Shown here: in pieces, positions 24,590 through 31,794 of the stretch
Layout: every line of letters starts with the position of its first letter
Numbering within the stretch: position 1 is the first letter of the stretch
Origin: Saprospiraceae bacterium
GTDB lineage: Bacteria > Bacteroidota > Bacteroidia > Chitinophagales > Saprospiraceae
Direction of reading: 5' to 3'
Assembly: GCA_021739645.1 (NCBI GenBank)
Contig: JAIPBL010000010.1
Coordinates: 32,784 to 96,783 of the forward strand
DNA length: 64,000 bases
The notes under the pieces: generated by a model
Told to the model about the DNA's origin: nothing
Seen by the model: the letters and a program-made list of their open reading frames with translations, nothing else
Database searches by the model: none
Position numbers and translations under genes: made by a program

Positions 24590-24608
24590 AACTTTGAATT
24601 TCAAAGTT
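24590..24608 (-). promoter_or_regulatory. Probable operator palindrome upstream of creD
   Basis: Seven-base arms AACTTTG and CAAAGTT separated by 5 bases. The core ACTTTG-N5-CAAAGT is identical in arms and spacing to the site at 26032-26048. It lies 10 bp upstream of the creD start, between the regulator and creD. Read on the minus strand, the ACTTTG half also supplies the TTTG of a -7-like box. Binding by the adjacent winged-helix protein is inferred. Confidence 0.65.
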
Positions 24609-24624
24609 TATTGTCAAAAAAAAT

Positions 24625-24927
24625 TCAACTGCCTGACTTTAACAGCTCCTCCAGTGCTGCCAAGTGGTCGTTGAATGCTTTCCGCCCAAGAATGGTGGCC
24701 GTGTAGGAAGTTTGTGGTTTTCGCCCCACGAACAGCTTCCGCAACTCCACGTAACTCTCGCTTTCCAGCACCTTCATGTGGCTGGCAAGGTTGCCGTCCG
24801 TGAGCCCGAGCATCTCCTTGAAGGTGCCGAAGTCCACCCAATCGTTCACCATCAGGATGGACATGATGCCCAACCGGATGCGGTTGTCGAGTTTGGTGGT
24901 TTCCAGCTTTTCAAGCAAATGCTTCAT
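24625..24927 (-). CDS. Winged-helix transcriptional regulator (HTH_34/ArsR-MarR-like)
   Basis: A 100-residue DNA-binding protein with a single winged-helix domain. The recognition-helix region is GLTDGNLASHMKVLESESYVEL and the wing is FVGRKPQTSYTATILGRKAF. This is the short regulator type commonly found with creD in Bacteroidota. It is the third gene of a minus-strand run: two membrane proteins come before it and creD after. Two matching palindromes flank the run at its two likely promoters, so autoregulation together with control of creD is plausible. No ligand-binding domain is present. The inducing signal is unknown. Confidence 0.86.
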   Translation of the reverse strand: MKHLLEKLETTKLDNRIRLGIMSILMVNDWVDFGTFKEMLGLTDGNLASHMKVLESESYVELRKLFVGRKPQTSYTATILGRKAFNDHLAALEELLKSGS

Positions 24928-24932
24928 GTAAA

Positions 24933-25340
24933 TTATTTTGCCGTTTTAGTGACAGCTTTGCCTCCTAGCCATGCTCCTACGAAGTACAGCAACGATGAGG
25001 CAATCCCGTACCAAATCGGGTGTGGAATAGCCAGCAAGTTCATGAGGCCAGCCACAAAAAGCCCGAAACCAGCTATCAATGCGGGGCGGTATTGGGTCGG
25101 TTTGCTAATCCAATTGGCGACAAAACCCGCCACAGCCGCACCTAAAAATATTGCAAGCAACAGTGGAATGAAGGCTGTAAAATGAAGTGGTTTCAAATAC
25201 ACCGCCAATTGTTCATTGGTTTCGAGGACTGTATCATCTGGCACGAACAATGGGTTGAACATTTCGATACCACCAATGATAATCGTTCCAGCAACTATGC
25301 CAGCTAGAGCACCTAAGACTGCACGGATTTTCGGATTCAT
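24933..25340 (-). CDS. Small four-helix membrane protein of unknown function
   Basis: A 135-residue protein with about four hydrophobic segments (LGALAGIVAGTIIIGGIEM, FTAFIPLLLAIFLGAAVAGF, ALIAGFGLFVAGLMNLLAI, LLYFVGAWLGG), glycine-rich in the first and last. I do not recognise a named family with certainty. The start at ATG 25340 (MNPKIRAVLG) follows the upstream gene by 25 bp; an earlier in-frame ATG would overlap that gene. It ends 5 bp before the winged-helix regulator, which indicates tight co-transcription within the CreD operon. Confidence 0.72.
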   Translation of the reverse strand: MNPKIRAVLGALAGIVAGTIIIGGIEMFNPLFVPDDTVLETNEQLAVYLKPLHFTAFIPLLLAIFLGAAVAGFVANWISKPTQYRPALIAGFGLFVAGLMNLLAIPHPIWYGIASSLLYFVGAWLGGKAVTKTAK

Positions 25341-25365
25341 GTTTCGGATTTTTTGAGTAAAAATA

Positions 25366-26010
25366 TTAAGGCAATTCATACTTCCGGTACATCACCAGCC
25401 CATAAACAATATGCAGCACGCCAAACCCTATCGCCCAAAGTTCCAGCCCGTAGCCAGGGAAGAAAAGCCCGATGATGCCCAGTCCGATTTCACAAAGGCC
25501 AAGGTAGCGGATATCGTTCAGGGTGAATTTGCTGCCGTTGACGAGGGCGAGGCCATAAAACACCAGTGTGGCCGGAGCGATGAGTAGAATCTGCCGTTCC
25601 CGGTACAGCGCCAAACAGAAAATGCCGCCCACCACCAGCGGGATGGCGAGATTCGCCAGCATCCGCAGTGCCGATTGGTCCCAGACCTTCTGCCCTTTCC
25701 GCCTTGCCTTGCGGGTGGTGAAATAGATGCCAGAAGCCACCGCCAGTGCGAAAACCAGCGCCGCATCCAGCAGGAAAAACGCTTCGTAGCCAATGCCCCA
25801 TTTGCCCTGTTGCAGCGCATCAGCATAAAAGATACGGTAGTTGGAGAACGGGGTGAGGCCGAGGTAAACATAGACCAACGCAGCGCCAAGCAAGGCAAAG
25901 CAGCCCGCTGCCACGCCCGACAGCCCGCTCAGGGAAATGAAGCGGCTGCTGCGCTCCATCATCGAGCGTATTTCGCTCAAGGTTTCAAGATGTTCGTTGT
26001 GATTTGCCAC
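25366..26010 (-). CDS. Six-helix membrane protein heading the CreD operon
   Basis: A 214-residue protein starting with a polar segment (MANHNEHLETLSEIRSMMERS), then about six hydrophobic helices. The sequence is typical of unnamed Bacteroidota membrane proteins placed next to winged-helix/CreD genes. The start is GTG at 26010. An ACTTTG-N5-CAAAGT palindrome lies 22 bp upstream, so this is the likely first gene of the four-gene operon (this gene, the small membrane protein, the regulator, creD). Function unknown; envelope-related by context. Confidence 0.75.
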   Translation of the reverse strand: MANHNEHLETLSEIRSMMERSSRFISLSGLSGVAAGCFALLGAALVYVYLGLTPFSNYRIFYADALQQGKWGIGYEAFFLLDAALVFALAVASGIYFTTRKARRKGQKVWDQSALRMLANLAIPLVVGGIFCLALYRERQILLIAPATLVFYGLALVNGSKFTLNDIRYLGLCEIGLGIIGLFFPGYGLELWAIGFGVLHIVYGLVMYRKYELP

Positions 26011-26031
26011 GGTATGTTGATTTCAAAAAGA

Positions 26032-26048
26032 ACTTTGAATCGCAAAGT
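26032..26048 (-). promoter_or_regulatory. Probable operator palindrome upstream of the CreD operon
   Basis: ACTTTG-AATCG-CAAAGT, the same arms and 5-base spacing as the site in front of creD. It lies 22 bp upstream of the first operon gene, and the ACTTTG half on the minus strand overlaps the expected -7 region. Confidence 0.65.
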
Positions 26049-26186
26049 AAATGCCAATGGTTGGGATTTCCTAACGAGTTGTTCTTTTTTCAAGAATTTA
26101 TTTCTGGCGTTAACGCTTGTGACGAAAATCACAATGCCGGGCCAGCTTTGTCGCTACCTTTGCGCCGCACCAGTCAAAATTGATTT

Positions 26187-26588
26187 ATGGGTATCCTAAA
26201 AAAAGGCACAAAAGCCTACAGCGTCCTGAACCTCAAATGCCCGCGCTGCCACGAGGGCGACCTCTTCCCCACCGGCTCGTTCTCCTTCAACAAGCCTTTC
26301 GACATGCCGGAAACCTGCCCAAAGTGTGGCCAGAAATACTTCCTCGGCCCCGGTTTCTACTACGGCGCCATGTTCATCTCGTACATCATCACCGCTTTTT
26401 TCTGCCTGTTTTTTGCAGGCGGGTTGGTGTTGTTCACCGATATTTCTGTGAACATGGCCTTTGTGCTGCTAATCATTGTCATTTCGTTTTTGTTCGTTTG
26501 GTTTTTTAGGATTGCAAGGGCCATTTGGATAAATATGAACGTGAAATATGATAAGCGAATAAGCGAGGAGACGACCATCGGCAAGTAA
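26187..26588 (+). CDS. DUF983 family zinc-ribbon membrane protein
   Basis: A 133-residue protein with two CxxC pairs (C18-P-R-C21 and C44-P-K-C47) forming a probable zinc ribbon. Two transmembrane helices follow (SYIITAFFCLFFAGGLVLF and FVLLIIVISFLFVWFF). This is the DUF983 arrangement; the family has no settled function, although members are found near cytochrome oxidase and envelope genes. It is transcribed divergently from the CreD operon. A TACCTTTG -7-like box at 26155-26162 precedes it. Confidence 0.86.
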   Translation: MGILKKGTKAYSVLNLKCPRCHEGDLFPTGSFSFNKPFDMPETCPKCGQKYFLGPGFYYGAMFISYIITAFFCLFFAGGLVLFTDISVNMAFVLLIIVISFLFVWFFRIARAIWINMNVKYDKRISEETTIGK

Positions 26589-26879
26589 AGCGCCGCTTTC
26601 TACTTGAAATTCAGTCTGTAAAGCAGTGAAAATCATTTTTGCAGAAAAAAGTTAGCATCAAATGGCAGGAAGTAGTCATTTCAAGGGCCTGAACTAAAAA
26701 GTGGGTAAAAAAGCTGCTGCATCCTGCGCTGAAAACCAGTTGTTTAACAGCTCGTCCTATCTACTTGAATTTTCAAAAAAACTTCCAGTTGCAAACAGTT
26801 GCACTATGTATTCCCCTCATAAAACACCACTTGAAAATGTCGTTATTTAATTATTATTTTAAAAAAAATCTGAACGTTA

Positions 26880-26909
26880 TTGTTAAATCAATGTGTCCTC
26901 CTATCTTTG
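26880..26909 (+). promoter_or_regulatory. Bacteroidota-type promoter for the ArsR-like gene
   Basis: TTG at 26880-26882, 19 bases, then TATCTTTG at 26902-26909, an exact fit to TTG-N19-TAnnTTTG. The expected transcript starts about 25 bases before the ATG at 26942. The rest of the 26589-26879 gap shows no gene. Confidence 0.75.
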
Positions 26910-26941
26910 GCGCTATTACCTTTAACCAGTTACCACATTTG

Positions 26942-27250
26942 ATGAACACAAAGAATCCCCCTTGCCTAAACGGCGAAAAAGTCGAGTTGGCTACGAATCT
27001 GTTGCGTGTTTTCAACCACAAGCACCGTTTTGCCATCGTCAACAAATTGCTTGACAAAGGCGGCATGGATACTTCCAAATTGGCAGCATCCCTTCGTTTG
27101 CAGGAATCCTATATTTTGGAACATCTCCTGGTGCTGCAACGCACGGGTTTGGTACAATCGATTGATGTACTGGACGGTGTGAAATTCGTGGCAAACAAAC
27201 GGGCCATTCGCAAAGTGAATGATGCCTTGTGCAACTTCACGCAAAACTAA
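26942..27250 (+). CDS. ArsR-like winged-helix transcriptional regulator
   Basis: A 102-residue DNA-binding protein with an ArsR-type fold: KVELATNLLRVFNHKHRFAIVNKLL, then the helix-turn-helix MDTSKLAASLRLQESYILEHLLVLQRTGLVQ and a short wing (DGVKFVANKRAI). No obvious metal-binding cysteine pair is present in the recognition helix, so it is probably not a metal sensor. The ATG at 26942 is supported by the promoter only 33 bases upstream; the frame is open further 5' but that stretch is AT-rich leader. Its target is not evident. It has no co-directional neighbour. Confidence 0.8.
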   Translation: MNTKNPPCLNGEKVELATNLLRVFNHKHRFAIVNKLLDKGGMDTSKLAASLRLQESYILEHLLVLQRTGLVQSIDVLDGVKFVANKRAIRKVNDALCNFTQN

Positions 27251-27346
27251 GGTTGGCTTTCCCTTCTTTTCCTACTTCTATTTTGGTAAAATTTATGGTT
27301 CTCAAATCACCGCTGTGCAACGAGTTGAACCGTTGTGGTAGGGCAA

Positions 27347-27571
27347 TTAGTTAATACTGAAATTGTCCATGGTAGTGATTACAGGCGCATGGGAGCCTAT
27401 ATGTACGGCGTTTGAGTTGCCTTGTCGCACGGTTACTTGCTTAGTCACGCAGTTGATTTGGCGCTGGTAGTCTTTGCAAACCGGGCAGATGAAAATTATC
27501 CAATCCCCTTCCTTGTGACCGATACAGTGGTGTTCGGCCTTATGTTCCTGACTTGAAGTTTGGCGTCTCAT
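27347..27571 (-). CDS. Small Cys/His-rich protein, possible zinc ribbon
   Basis: A 74-residue protein with H14, H15, C16xxH19 and C29xxC32, plus C41, around the core DWIIFICPVCKDYQRQINC. The pairs of potential ligands suggest a zinc-ribbon fold. I chose the ATG at 27571 (MRRQTSSQEH) because coding character begins there, though the frame is open upstream. I do not recognise a named family. It stands alone between the ArsR-like gene and fabG. Short length makes it uncertain that it is expressed. Confidence 0.5.
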   Translation of the reverse strand: MRRQTSSQEHKAEHHCIGHKEGDWIIFICPVCKDYQRQINCVTKQVTVRQGNSNAVHIGSHAPVITTMDNFSIN

Positions 27572-27741
27572 AGTAGGTGCTTTATCTAAGTTTTGCTTTT
27601 CACCTGATAGGGCGGTAGGGTCAGGAAAGCAAAGGATGAAGTGTAGTGTGCAGCACAATTTGCAAATAACTTGCCATTGCTGGCCAAACAGCAAAATTTC
27701 GTCAAAAACTGGGTAAGAAACAGCAAAAGAAAACTGCTATT

Positions 27742-28491
27742 TTAGCAATTCAACGCGCCACAGACACTGATGGTCTGGCCTGAGACATAAGCCGACATAT
27801 CAGCGCCAAGAAAAACACAGACATTGGCAACTTCCTCGCCTTTGCCGAATCGTTTCATCGGGATGCTGGCAAAATAGGCCTCCCTGGTTTTTTCGTCCAA
27901 TGCCTCTGTCATTTCCGTTTCGATGAAGCCCGGAGCAATGGCATTGCAGCGAATGCTGCGGGAACCCACCTCCTTCGCCACCGATTTTGTGAAACCAAAA
28001 ATGCCCGCTTTCGATGCTGCATAGTTGGCCTGCCCGGCGTTGCCAGTCACGCCCACGATGCTGCTCATGTTGATGATGGAGCCCGATTTTGCTTTAAGCA
28101 TCGGCCTCAGTGCATGTTTGGTGAGGTTGAAAACAGATTTCAAATTGGTGTTGATGACCTCATCCCATTGCTCCTCGGTCATGCGGAGCATCAGGTTGTC
28201 ACGGGTGATGCCCGCATTGTTTACGAGAATATCAATTTTCCCGAAGTCACGCATCACGTCTCCGACGAGCGTTTCCGCTTGCGCAAAATCGGCGGCGTTT
28301 GAGCCGTAGGCTTGCACTTGGACACCATATTGATTGGTCAAACCCGCTGCCAAGTCATTGGCTTTTTCAGCGGAAGAAAGATAGGTGAATGCCACGTTGG
28401 CGCCTTCTTCCACCATCCGGCGAACGATGGCTGCACCGATGCCCCTTGAACCGCCCGTGATGAGGGCCACTTTTCCTGCTAATAATTTCAT
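27742..28491 (-). CDS. fabG: 3-oxoacyl-[acyl-carrier-protein] reductase FabG
   Basis: A 249-residue classical short-chain dehydrogenase. It probably reduces 3-oxoacyl-ACP with NADPH in type II fatty-acid synthesis. TGGSRGIG at residues 12-19 binds the cofactor, NNAG follows, and the catalytic Ser/Tyr/Lys are in NMSSIVG and YAASK. The C-terminus (SGQTISVCGALNC) matches FabG, where VSGQTI is strongly conserved, although the usual DGG after it is replaced by VCG. The start ATG 28491 (MKLLAGKVALITGG) avoids an unsupported 22-residue extension. It is divergent from lptF with about 190 bp between. Because the fold is common, another 3-oxoacyl reductase role is possible. Confidence 0.87.
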   Translation of the reverse strand: MKLLAGKVALITGGSRGIGAAIVRRMVEEGANVAFTYLSSAEKANDLAAGLTNQYGVQVQAYGSNAADFAQAETLVGDVMRDFGKIDILVNNAGITRDNLMLRMTEEQWDEVINTNLKSVFNLTKHALRPMLKAKSGSIINMSSIVGVTGNAGQANYAASKAGIFGFTKSVAKEVGSRSIRCNAIAPGFIETEMTEALDEKTREAYFASIPMKRFGKGEEVANVCVFLGADMSAYVSGQTISVCGALNC

Positions 28492-28643
28492 GTTGTTTTT
28501 TGTTTTGAAATATTGGCGTGAAGGTAAAAAAATCCAAACGCCATCCCCCTGCTTCACTTTTGAAAAAATTCCTTCCCAGCATTAAAACAATCCAACGATG
28601 TTCGCAATCCTTAACAGAAAGCAAAACCTTGCAACGCTTGGCT

Positions 28644-28651
28644 TACCTTTG
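28644..28651 (+). promoter_or_regulatory. -7 box for lptF
   Basis: TACCTTTG fits TAnnTTTG exactly, with no convincing TTG at the normal spacing upstream. It lies 31 bases before the GTG at 28683 and supports that codon as the start. Confidence 0.5.
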
Positions 28652-28682
28652 CGTTTTGCTTAAAAAAACGATTTTATTGGTC

Positions 28683-30395
28683 GTGAAAAAGTTAGACAAA
28701 CTCCTAATTACGTCATTTGTACCGCCGTTCATCGTGACGTTTTTCATCGCACTCTTCGTGTTTGTGATGCAAACGCTGTGGCTGTACATTGACGACATTG
28801 CGGGAAAAGGCGTTGGCTTTTTCCTACTAACGGAGCTGGTCGGTTACCTGTCCGTGAGCATGATTCCGTTATCGCTACCTGTGGCAGTGCTCATTTCATC
28901 GGTGATGGTTCTGGGGAACTTGGCAGAGCGATATGAGCTATCGAGTATGAAGTCGGCAGGGGTCTCGCTCTGGCGAACCATGCGGCCTTTGATGGTTATA
29001 ACGGGCTTAATAGGCGTTTTCTCCTTTTTTTGTTCCAATTATTTCATCCCCGTTTCCAACCTAAAATTCAAGTCTCGCCTTTACGATATCCGGCAGCAGA
29101 AGCCTGCCCTGAGCCTGGAAGAAAGCCTGTTCAACCAAGATTTCCAAGGCTTCTCCATTCGCATTGGTGACAAACTGCCCGACAACAGTACCATCAAGGA
29201 CGTGCTGCTCTACGACAACGCTGAGGCCAGCCAATCCCGCCTATCCATGGTAGCAGCCGACAGTGGTAGGATGTACGGCTCCGAAGACCATAAGTACTTC
29301 GTGATGCAACTCTACGACGGCCAACAAATCTCAGAACCAAAACCCATCACCAAAGGGGGGAAGCGCACTTTTCCGATGATGCGTTCTACTTTTCAATCAT
29401 GGACGAAAGTCTTCGACCTCGACCAGTTCGAGCTTGACAGAACAGACGAAAACCTCTTCAAGTCGCACCACACGATGTTGAGCAACCGCCAACTGTTGGT
29501 CGCCATCGATTCGATTGACAAGGAGATTTTGGAAAAATCCCAACGGATGGCGGAAAGCAACACCCGGCATTTTTTCTTTCTCAACAAAATGGTGCAAGAA
29601 AAAAACAAAGAAAAACTGAAGCTGGAGGCAGAAGAAAAACGGGCAAAAACGGACTCGTTGAACATGTCCAAAAAGGAACCCGAAACTGTCAAAATGGATC
29701 CTCCAGAAGAAGCCAAACCAGACTCAATTGCAATAAAAAAGCCGACCACCAAACAAATCGCAGAGACGCCAAGGGTCCCAAGGATCAAACCAAAAAAATC
29801 TACCACTCCACCCACCCCCCAGTCTAAGGTGAAAACAGCAGCACCCACCCCCGACCCACCCGAAAAAAAAGAGGAGCCAGGCTTCAAGCAGGTGTTGGAC
29901 AAGCCACTCGGCCAGTACACTTCCCTCCTAGAAACCTTCGAAATCAATCGCCGGAGGGAGTTGCTGGACAAAGCCAAAAGCCCGATTCACCTGATTCAGG
30001 ACCAAGCCGAAACGACACTTCGCTCGCTTGAAAAAACCAAGGAATCCAGGGTAAAGCACGTCTTTGAGTTCCACGCAAAGTTTAGTTTGGCAATGGCCTG
30101 CTTGATATTTTTGTTTGTCGGAGCACCGATGGGTGCCATTGTGCGAAAGGGCGGGTTCGGTTGGCCGCTATTGATTTCCATCGTATTCTTCATGCTGTTC
30201 ATCGTCATCGGCATTTTCAGCAAAAACATTGCGGAGCGCTTCGTGATTGACGCTGTAACCGCCGCTTGGATGAACTGCCTAGTCGTATTCCCGATGGGAC
30301 TAATCCTCACCTACTGGGCCATGCGAGACATGGGCGTGGGGCAAATAGCAGAGTTTTTCAGCTTCAAATGGCTTTTCAAACGTCGAAGGCCATAG
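28683..30395 (+). CDS. LptF/LptG family lipopolysaccharide-export permease
   Basis: A 570-residue inner-membrane permease of the YjgP/YjgQ family, part of the LptBFG complex that extracts LPS from the inner membrane. The N-terminal helices (LITSFVPPFIVTFFIALFVFVMQTLWLYIDD) and the C-terminal four-helix part (AMACLIFLFVGAPMGAIVRKGGFGWPLLISIVFF) are typical. Between them the periplasmic jellyroll domain is extended by about 100 residues rich in Lys, Glu, Pro and Thr (roughly residues 315-415). I chose GTG 28683, giving MKKLDKLLITSF as in relatives; the frame is open to 28518, but that would overlap the promoter. LptF and LptG cannot be separated reliably here, so no symbol is given. A strong terminator follows. 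Confidence 0.88.
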   Translation: MKKLDKLLITSFVPPFIVTFFIALFVFVMQTLWLYIDDIAGKGVGFFLLTELVGYLSVSMIPLSLPVAVLISSVMVLGNLAERYELSSMKSAGVSLWRTMRPLMVITGLIGVFSFFCSNYFIPVSNLKFKSRLYDIRQQKPALSLEESLFNQDFQGFSIRIGDKLPDNSTIKDVLLYDNAEASQSRLSMVAADSGRMYGSEDHKYFVMQLYDGQQISEPKPITKGGKRTFPMMRSTFQSWTKVFDLDQFELDRTDENLFKSHHTMLSNRQLLVAIDSIDKEILEKSQRMAESNTRHFFFLNKMVQEKNKEKLKLEAEEKRAKTDSLNMSKKEPETVKMDPPEEAKPDSIAIKKPTTKQIAETPRVPRIKPKKSTTPPTPQSKVKTAAPTPDPPEKKEEPGFKQVLDKPLGQYTSLLETFEINRRRELLDKAKSPIHLIQDQAETTLRSLEKTKESRVKHVFEFHAKFSLAMACLIFLFVGAPMGAIVRKGGFGWPLLISIVFFMLFIVIGIFSKNIAERFVIDAVTAAWMNCLVVFPMGLILTYWAMRDMGVGQIAEFFSFKWLFKRRRP

Positions 30396-30411
30396 CCTTG
30401 ATTTTGGGCAA

Positions 30412-30452
30412 AAAAAAAATCGGGACACGACGCAATGCCGCTCCCGATTTTT
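30412..30452. terminator. Terminator between lptF and the tRNA gene
   Basis: Stem AAAATCGGGA / TCCCGATTTT with a 16-base loop, A-run on the left and T-run on the right, so it can serve both the permease gene and the convergent tRNA. Confidence 0.85.
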
Positions 30453-30492
30453 ATCCTAAAAAGCTGTATTCCAATTAATTACAGCTTAAAAG

Positions 30493-30916
30493 TGACCCAG
30501 CCTGGACTCGAACCAGGGACCCTCTGCTTAGCTTACCCGCTACGGCTTTCGCCGCCCCCGATTTCTCGGGGTTTGTGGTCTGGACTATATCTTCACCATT
30601 TCAGGTGCAGTGCGTATAGTCTCTACGGAACCTCCCTATAATCATCCGCCAAGTGAATCTTAGCGAATTGATTATTCTTCGGCGTCCTTACCCTAAAGCT
30701 GAGTTCCAGCCAAAGCCTTCAAGACACCTAAATCGCCTTTGGTTTTTGTATGATGCTCTCTCATCAAGCAAAAATACAAAACGATAGAAAGTTTCCTCGG
30801 TATTGCCATTTTAAAGGTTTCACCGAAATAGCACTGTCCACTCGATGCGTTTCTGTTTTCGCATCGAGGCTCCTATTACTTAAAGGCAGATGCTCTATCC
30901 ACTGAGCTACAGGGCC
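30493..30916 (-). tRNA. tRNA-Arg(UCU) interrupted by a group I intron
   Basis: Two exons on the minus strand: exon 1 30883-30916 (34 nt) and exon 2 30493-30531 (39 nt). Joined, they give a 73-nt tRNA with the D-arm GCTC-AGTGGATA-GAGC. The anticodon stem is TCTGC/GCAGA, the loop is CTTCTAA (anticodon UCU at 34-36), and the T-arm is CCTGG-TTCGAGT-CCAGG. The acceptor is GGCCCTG/CTGGGTC with a U6-U67 mismatch and one wobble; CCA is not encoded. A20 in the D-loop supports arginine identity. The intron lies between U34 and C35. An alternative junction giving anticodon UUU (Lys) would leave the intron ending in C, against the group I rule of a terminal G. A TACATTTG -7 box at 30944-30951 precedes the gene. 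Confidence 0.88.
30532..30882 (-). ncRNA. Group I self-splicing intron (351 nt, IC3-like)
   Basis: Conserved core elements are visible on the minus strand. A P2-type hairpin (CTCGATGCG...CGCATCGAG) is at 30841-30868. The P4 partners are CGGTGAAACC at 30816-30825 and GGCAATACCGAG at 30796-30807. The P7 strands are GAGACTATACG near 30613-30623 and AAGATATAGTCC near 30582-30593, with a P8 hairpin GCACC...GGUG between them. A GGCGAAAGCC tetraloop hairpin at about 30540-30555 resembles P9. The intron ends in G. The layout closely follows the known cyanobacterial tRNA-Leu intron. It carries no homing endonuclease. Pairing of the 5' exon with an internal guide (U34 opposite G) is possible through AGGAGC near the intron start, with one mismatch. 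Confidence 0.87.
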
Positions 30917-30943
30917 AAACTTGTAAAGAACTTTTTGCGGCGG

Positions 30944-30951
30944 CAAATGTA
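30944..30951 (-). promoter_or_regulatory. -7 box for tRNA-Arg(UCU)
   Basis: TACATTTG on the minus strand, an exact TAnnTTTG match, 27 bases upstream of the tRNA 5' end. Confidence 0.5.
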
Positions 30952-31098
30952 GCGTTTTACGCCGAAGCATTCACCCCCATGCCATCGTAAAACTCGAAAT
31001 GAGCGGATGAAGTTCCGATTTCGAAGCAAACCGCTACCTTGTACGCCAATCAAAATAACTCAATATCCCAATACCACAATAACTTAAAGCCAAACATC

Positions 31099-31776
31099 AT
31101 GAGCGTAAAAATCGAGGAAAGCTGGAAAGTCGCATTGGCAACTGAGTTTGCACAGCCATATTTTCAAGGCATCACGGCTTTTTTGAAAAAGGAGCTTACC
31201 AGTGGCAAAACCATTTTCCCGCCAGGGCCATTGATTTTCAATGCCTTCAATACGACGCCGTTCGAGCAGGTAAAGGTTGTCATCCTTGGCCAAGACCCCT
31301 ATATCAAGCCAGGTGAGGCGATGGGGCTTTCTTTTTCCGTGCCCCGCGGCGTTGCCATTCCACCTTCGCTCCGCAATATTTACAAAGAATTGGAAAGCGA
31401 CCTTCGCTGCCCCATCGCCAAGCACGGCGACCTGACCAAGTGGGCAGAACAAGGCGTCTTCCTGCTCAATGCAGCGCTGAGCGTGGAGCGGGGCCTCTCC
31501 AACTCCCACGCCAAATGCGGGTGGCACACTTTCACGGATGCCGTTATCAAAAAACTTTCAGACGAAAGAAGCGGGTTGGTATTCATGCTCTGGGGCAATT
31601 TTGCGAAGCAAAAAGCGGCTTTGATTGACCCTTTCAAGCATTTGGTGCTGGAGGCGGCCCACCCTTCTCCCCTTGCCGGTGGTGCTTTCAATGGCTCCCA
31701 TCATTTCAGTAAGGCCAATGAGTTTTTGGCCGCTAATGGGCAGGCAACGATAGATTGGTGCCTTGGTGAGGTATGA
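31099..31776 (+). CDS. ung: Uracil-DNA glycosylase, family 1
   Basis: A 225-residue family 1 uracil-DNA glycosylase, which removes uracil from DNA as the first step of base-excision repair. The catalytic motif GQDPY is at residues 64-68 with the water-activating Asp66. FLLN, the uracil-contacting segment, is kept, and the leucine-loop motif AAHPSPLAGGAFNGSHHFS near residue 190 retains the active-site histidine. Two usual positions differ: the residue after GQDPY is Ile instead of His, and the following QAxG reads EAMG. The start ATG 31099 (MSVKIEESW) fits family length. It is followed by a convergent LolD-like gene. Confidence 0.9.
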   Translation: MSVKIEESWKVALATEFAQPYFQGITAFLKKELTSGKTIFPPGPLIFNAFNTTPFEQVKVVILGQDPYIKPGEAMGLSFSVPRGVAIPPSLRNIYKELESDLRCPIAKHGDLTKWAEQGVFLLNAALSVERGLSNSHAKCGWHTFTDAVIKKLSDERSGLVFMLWGNFAKQKAALIDPFKHLVLEAAHPSPLAGGAFNGSHHFSKANEFLAANGQATIDWCLGEV

Positions 31777-31794
31777 GGTATTTTGAGACATACC

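Noticed and set aside
28518..28682. N-terminal extension of the LptF/G protein
   Set aside because: The stretch contains a -7 promoter box and looks unlike family N-termini; the GTG at 28683 gives a standard start.
30532..30882. Possible alternative splice giving tRNA-Lys(UUU)
   Set aside because: It would need an intron ending in C; group I introns end in G, and D-loop A20 and the anticodon stem fit tRNA-Arg(UCU).
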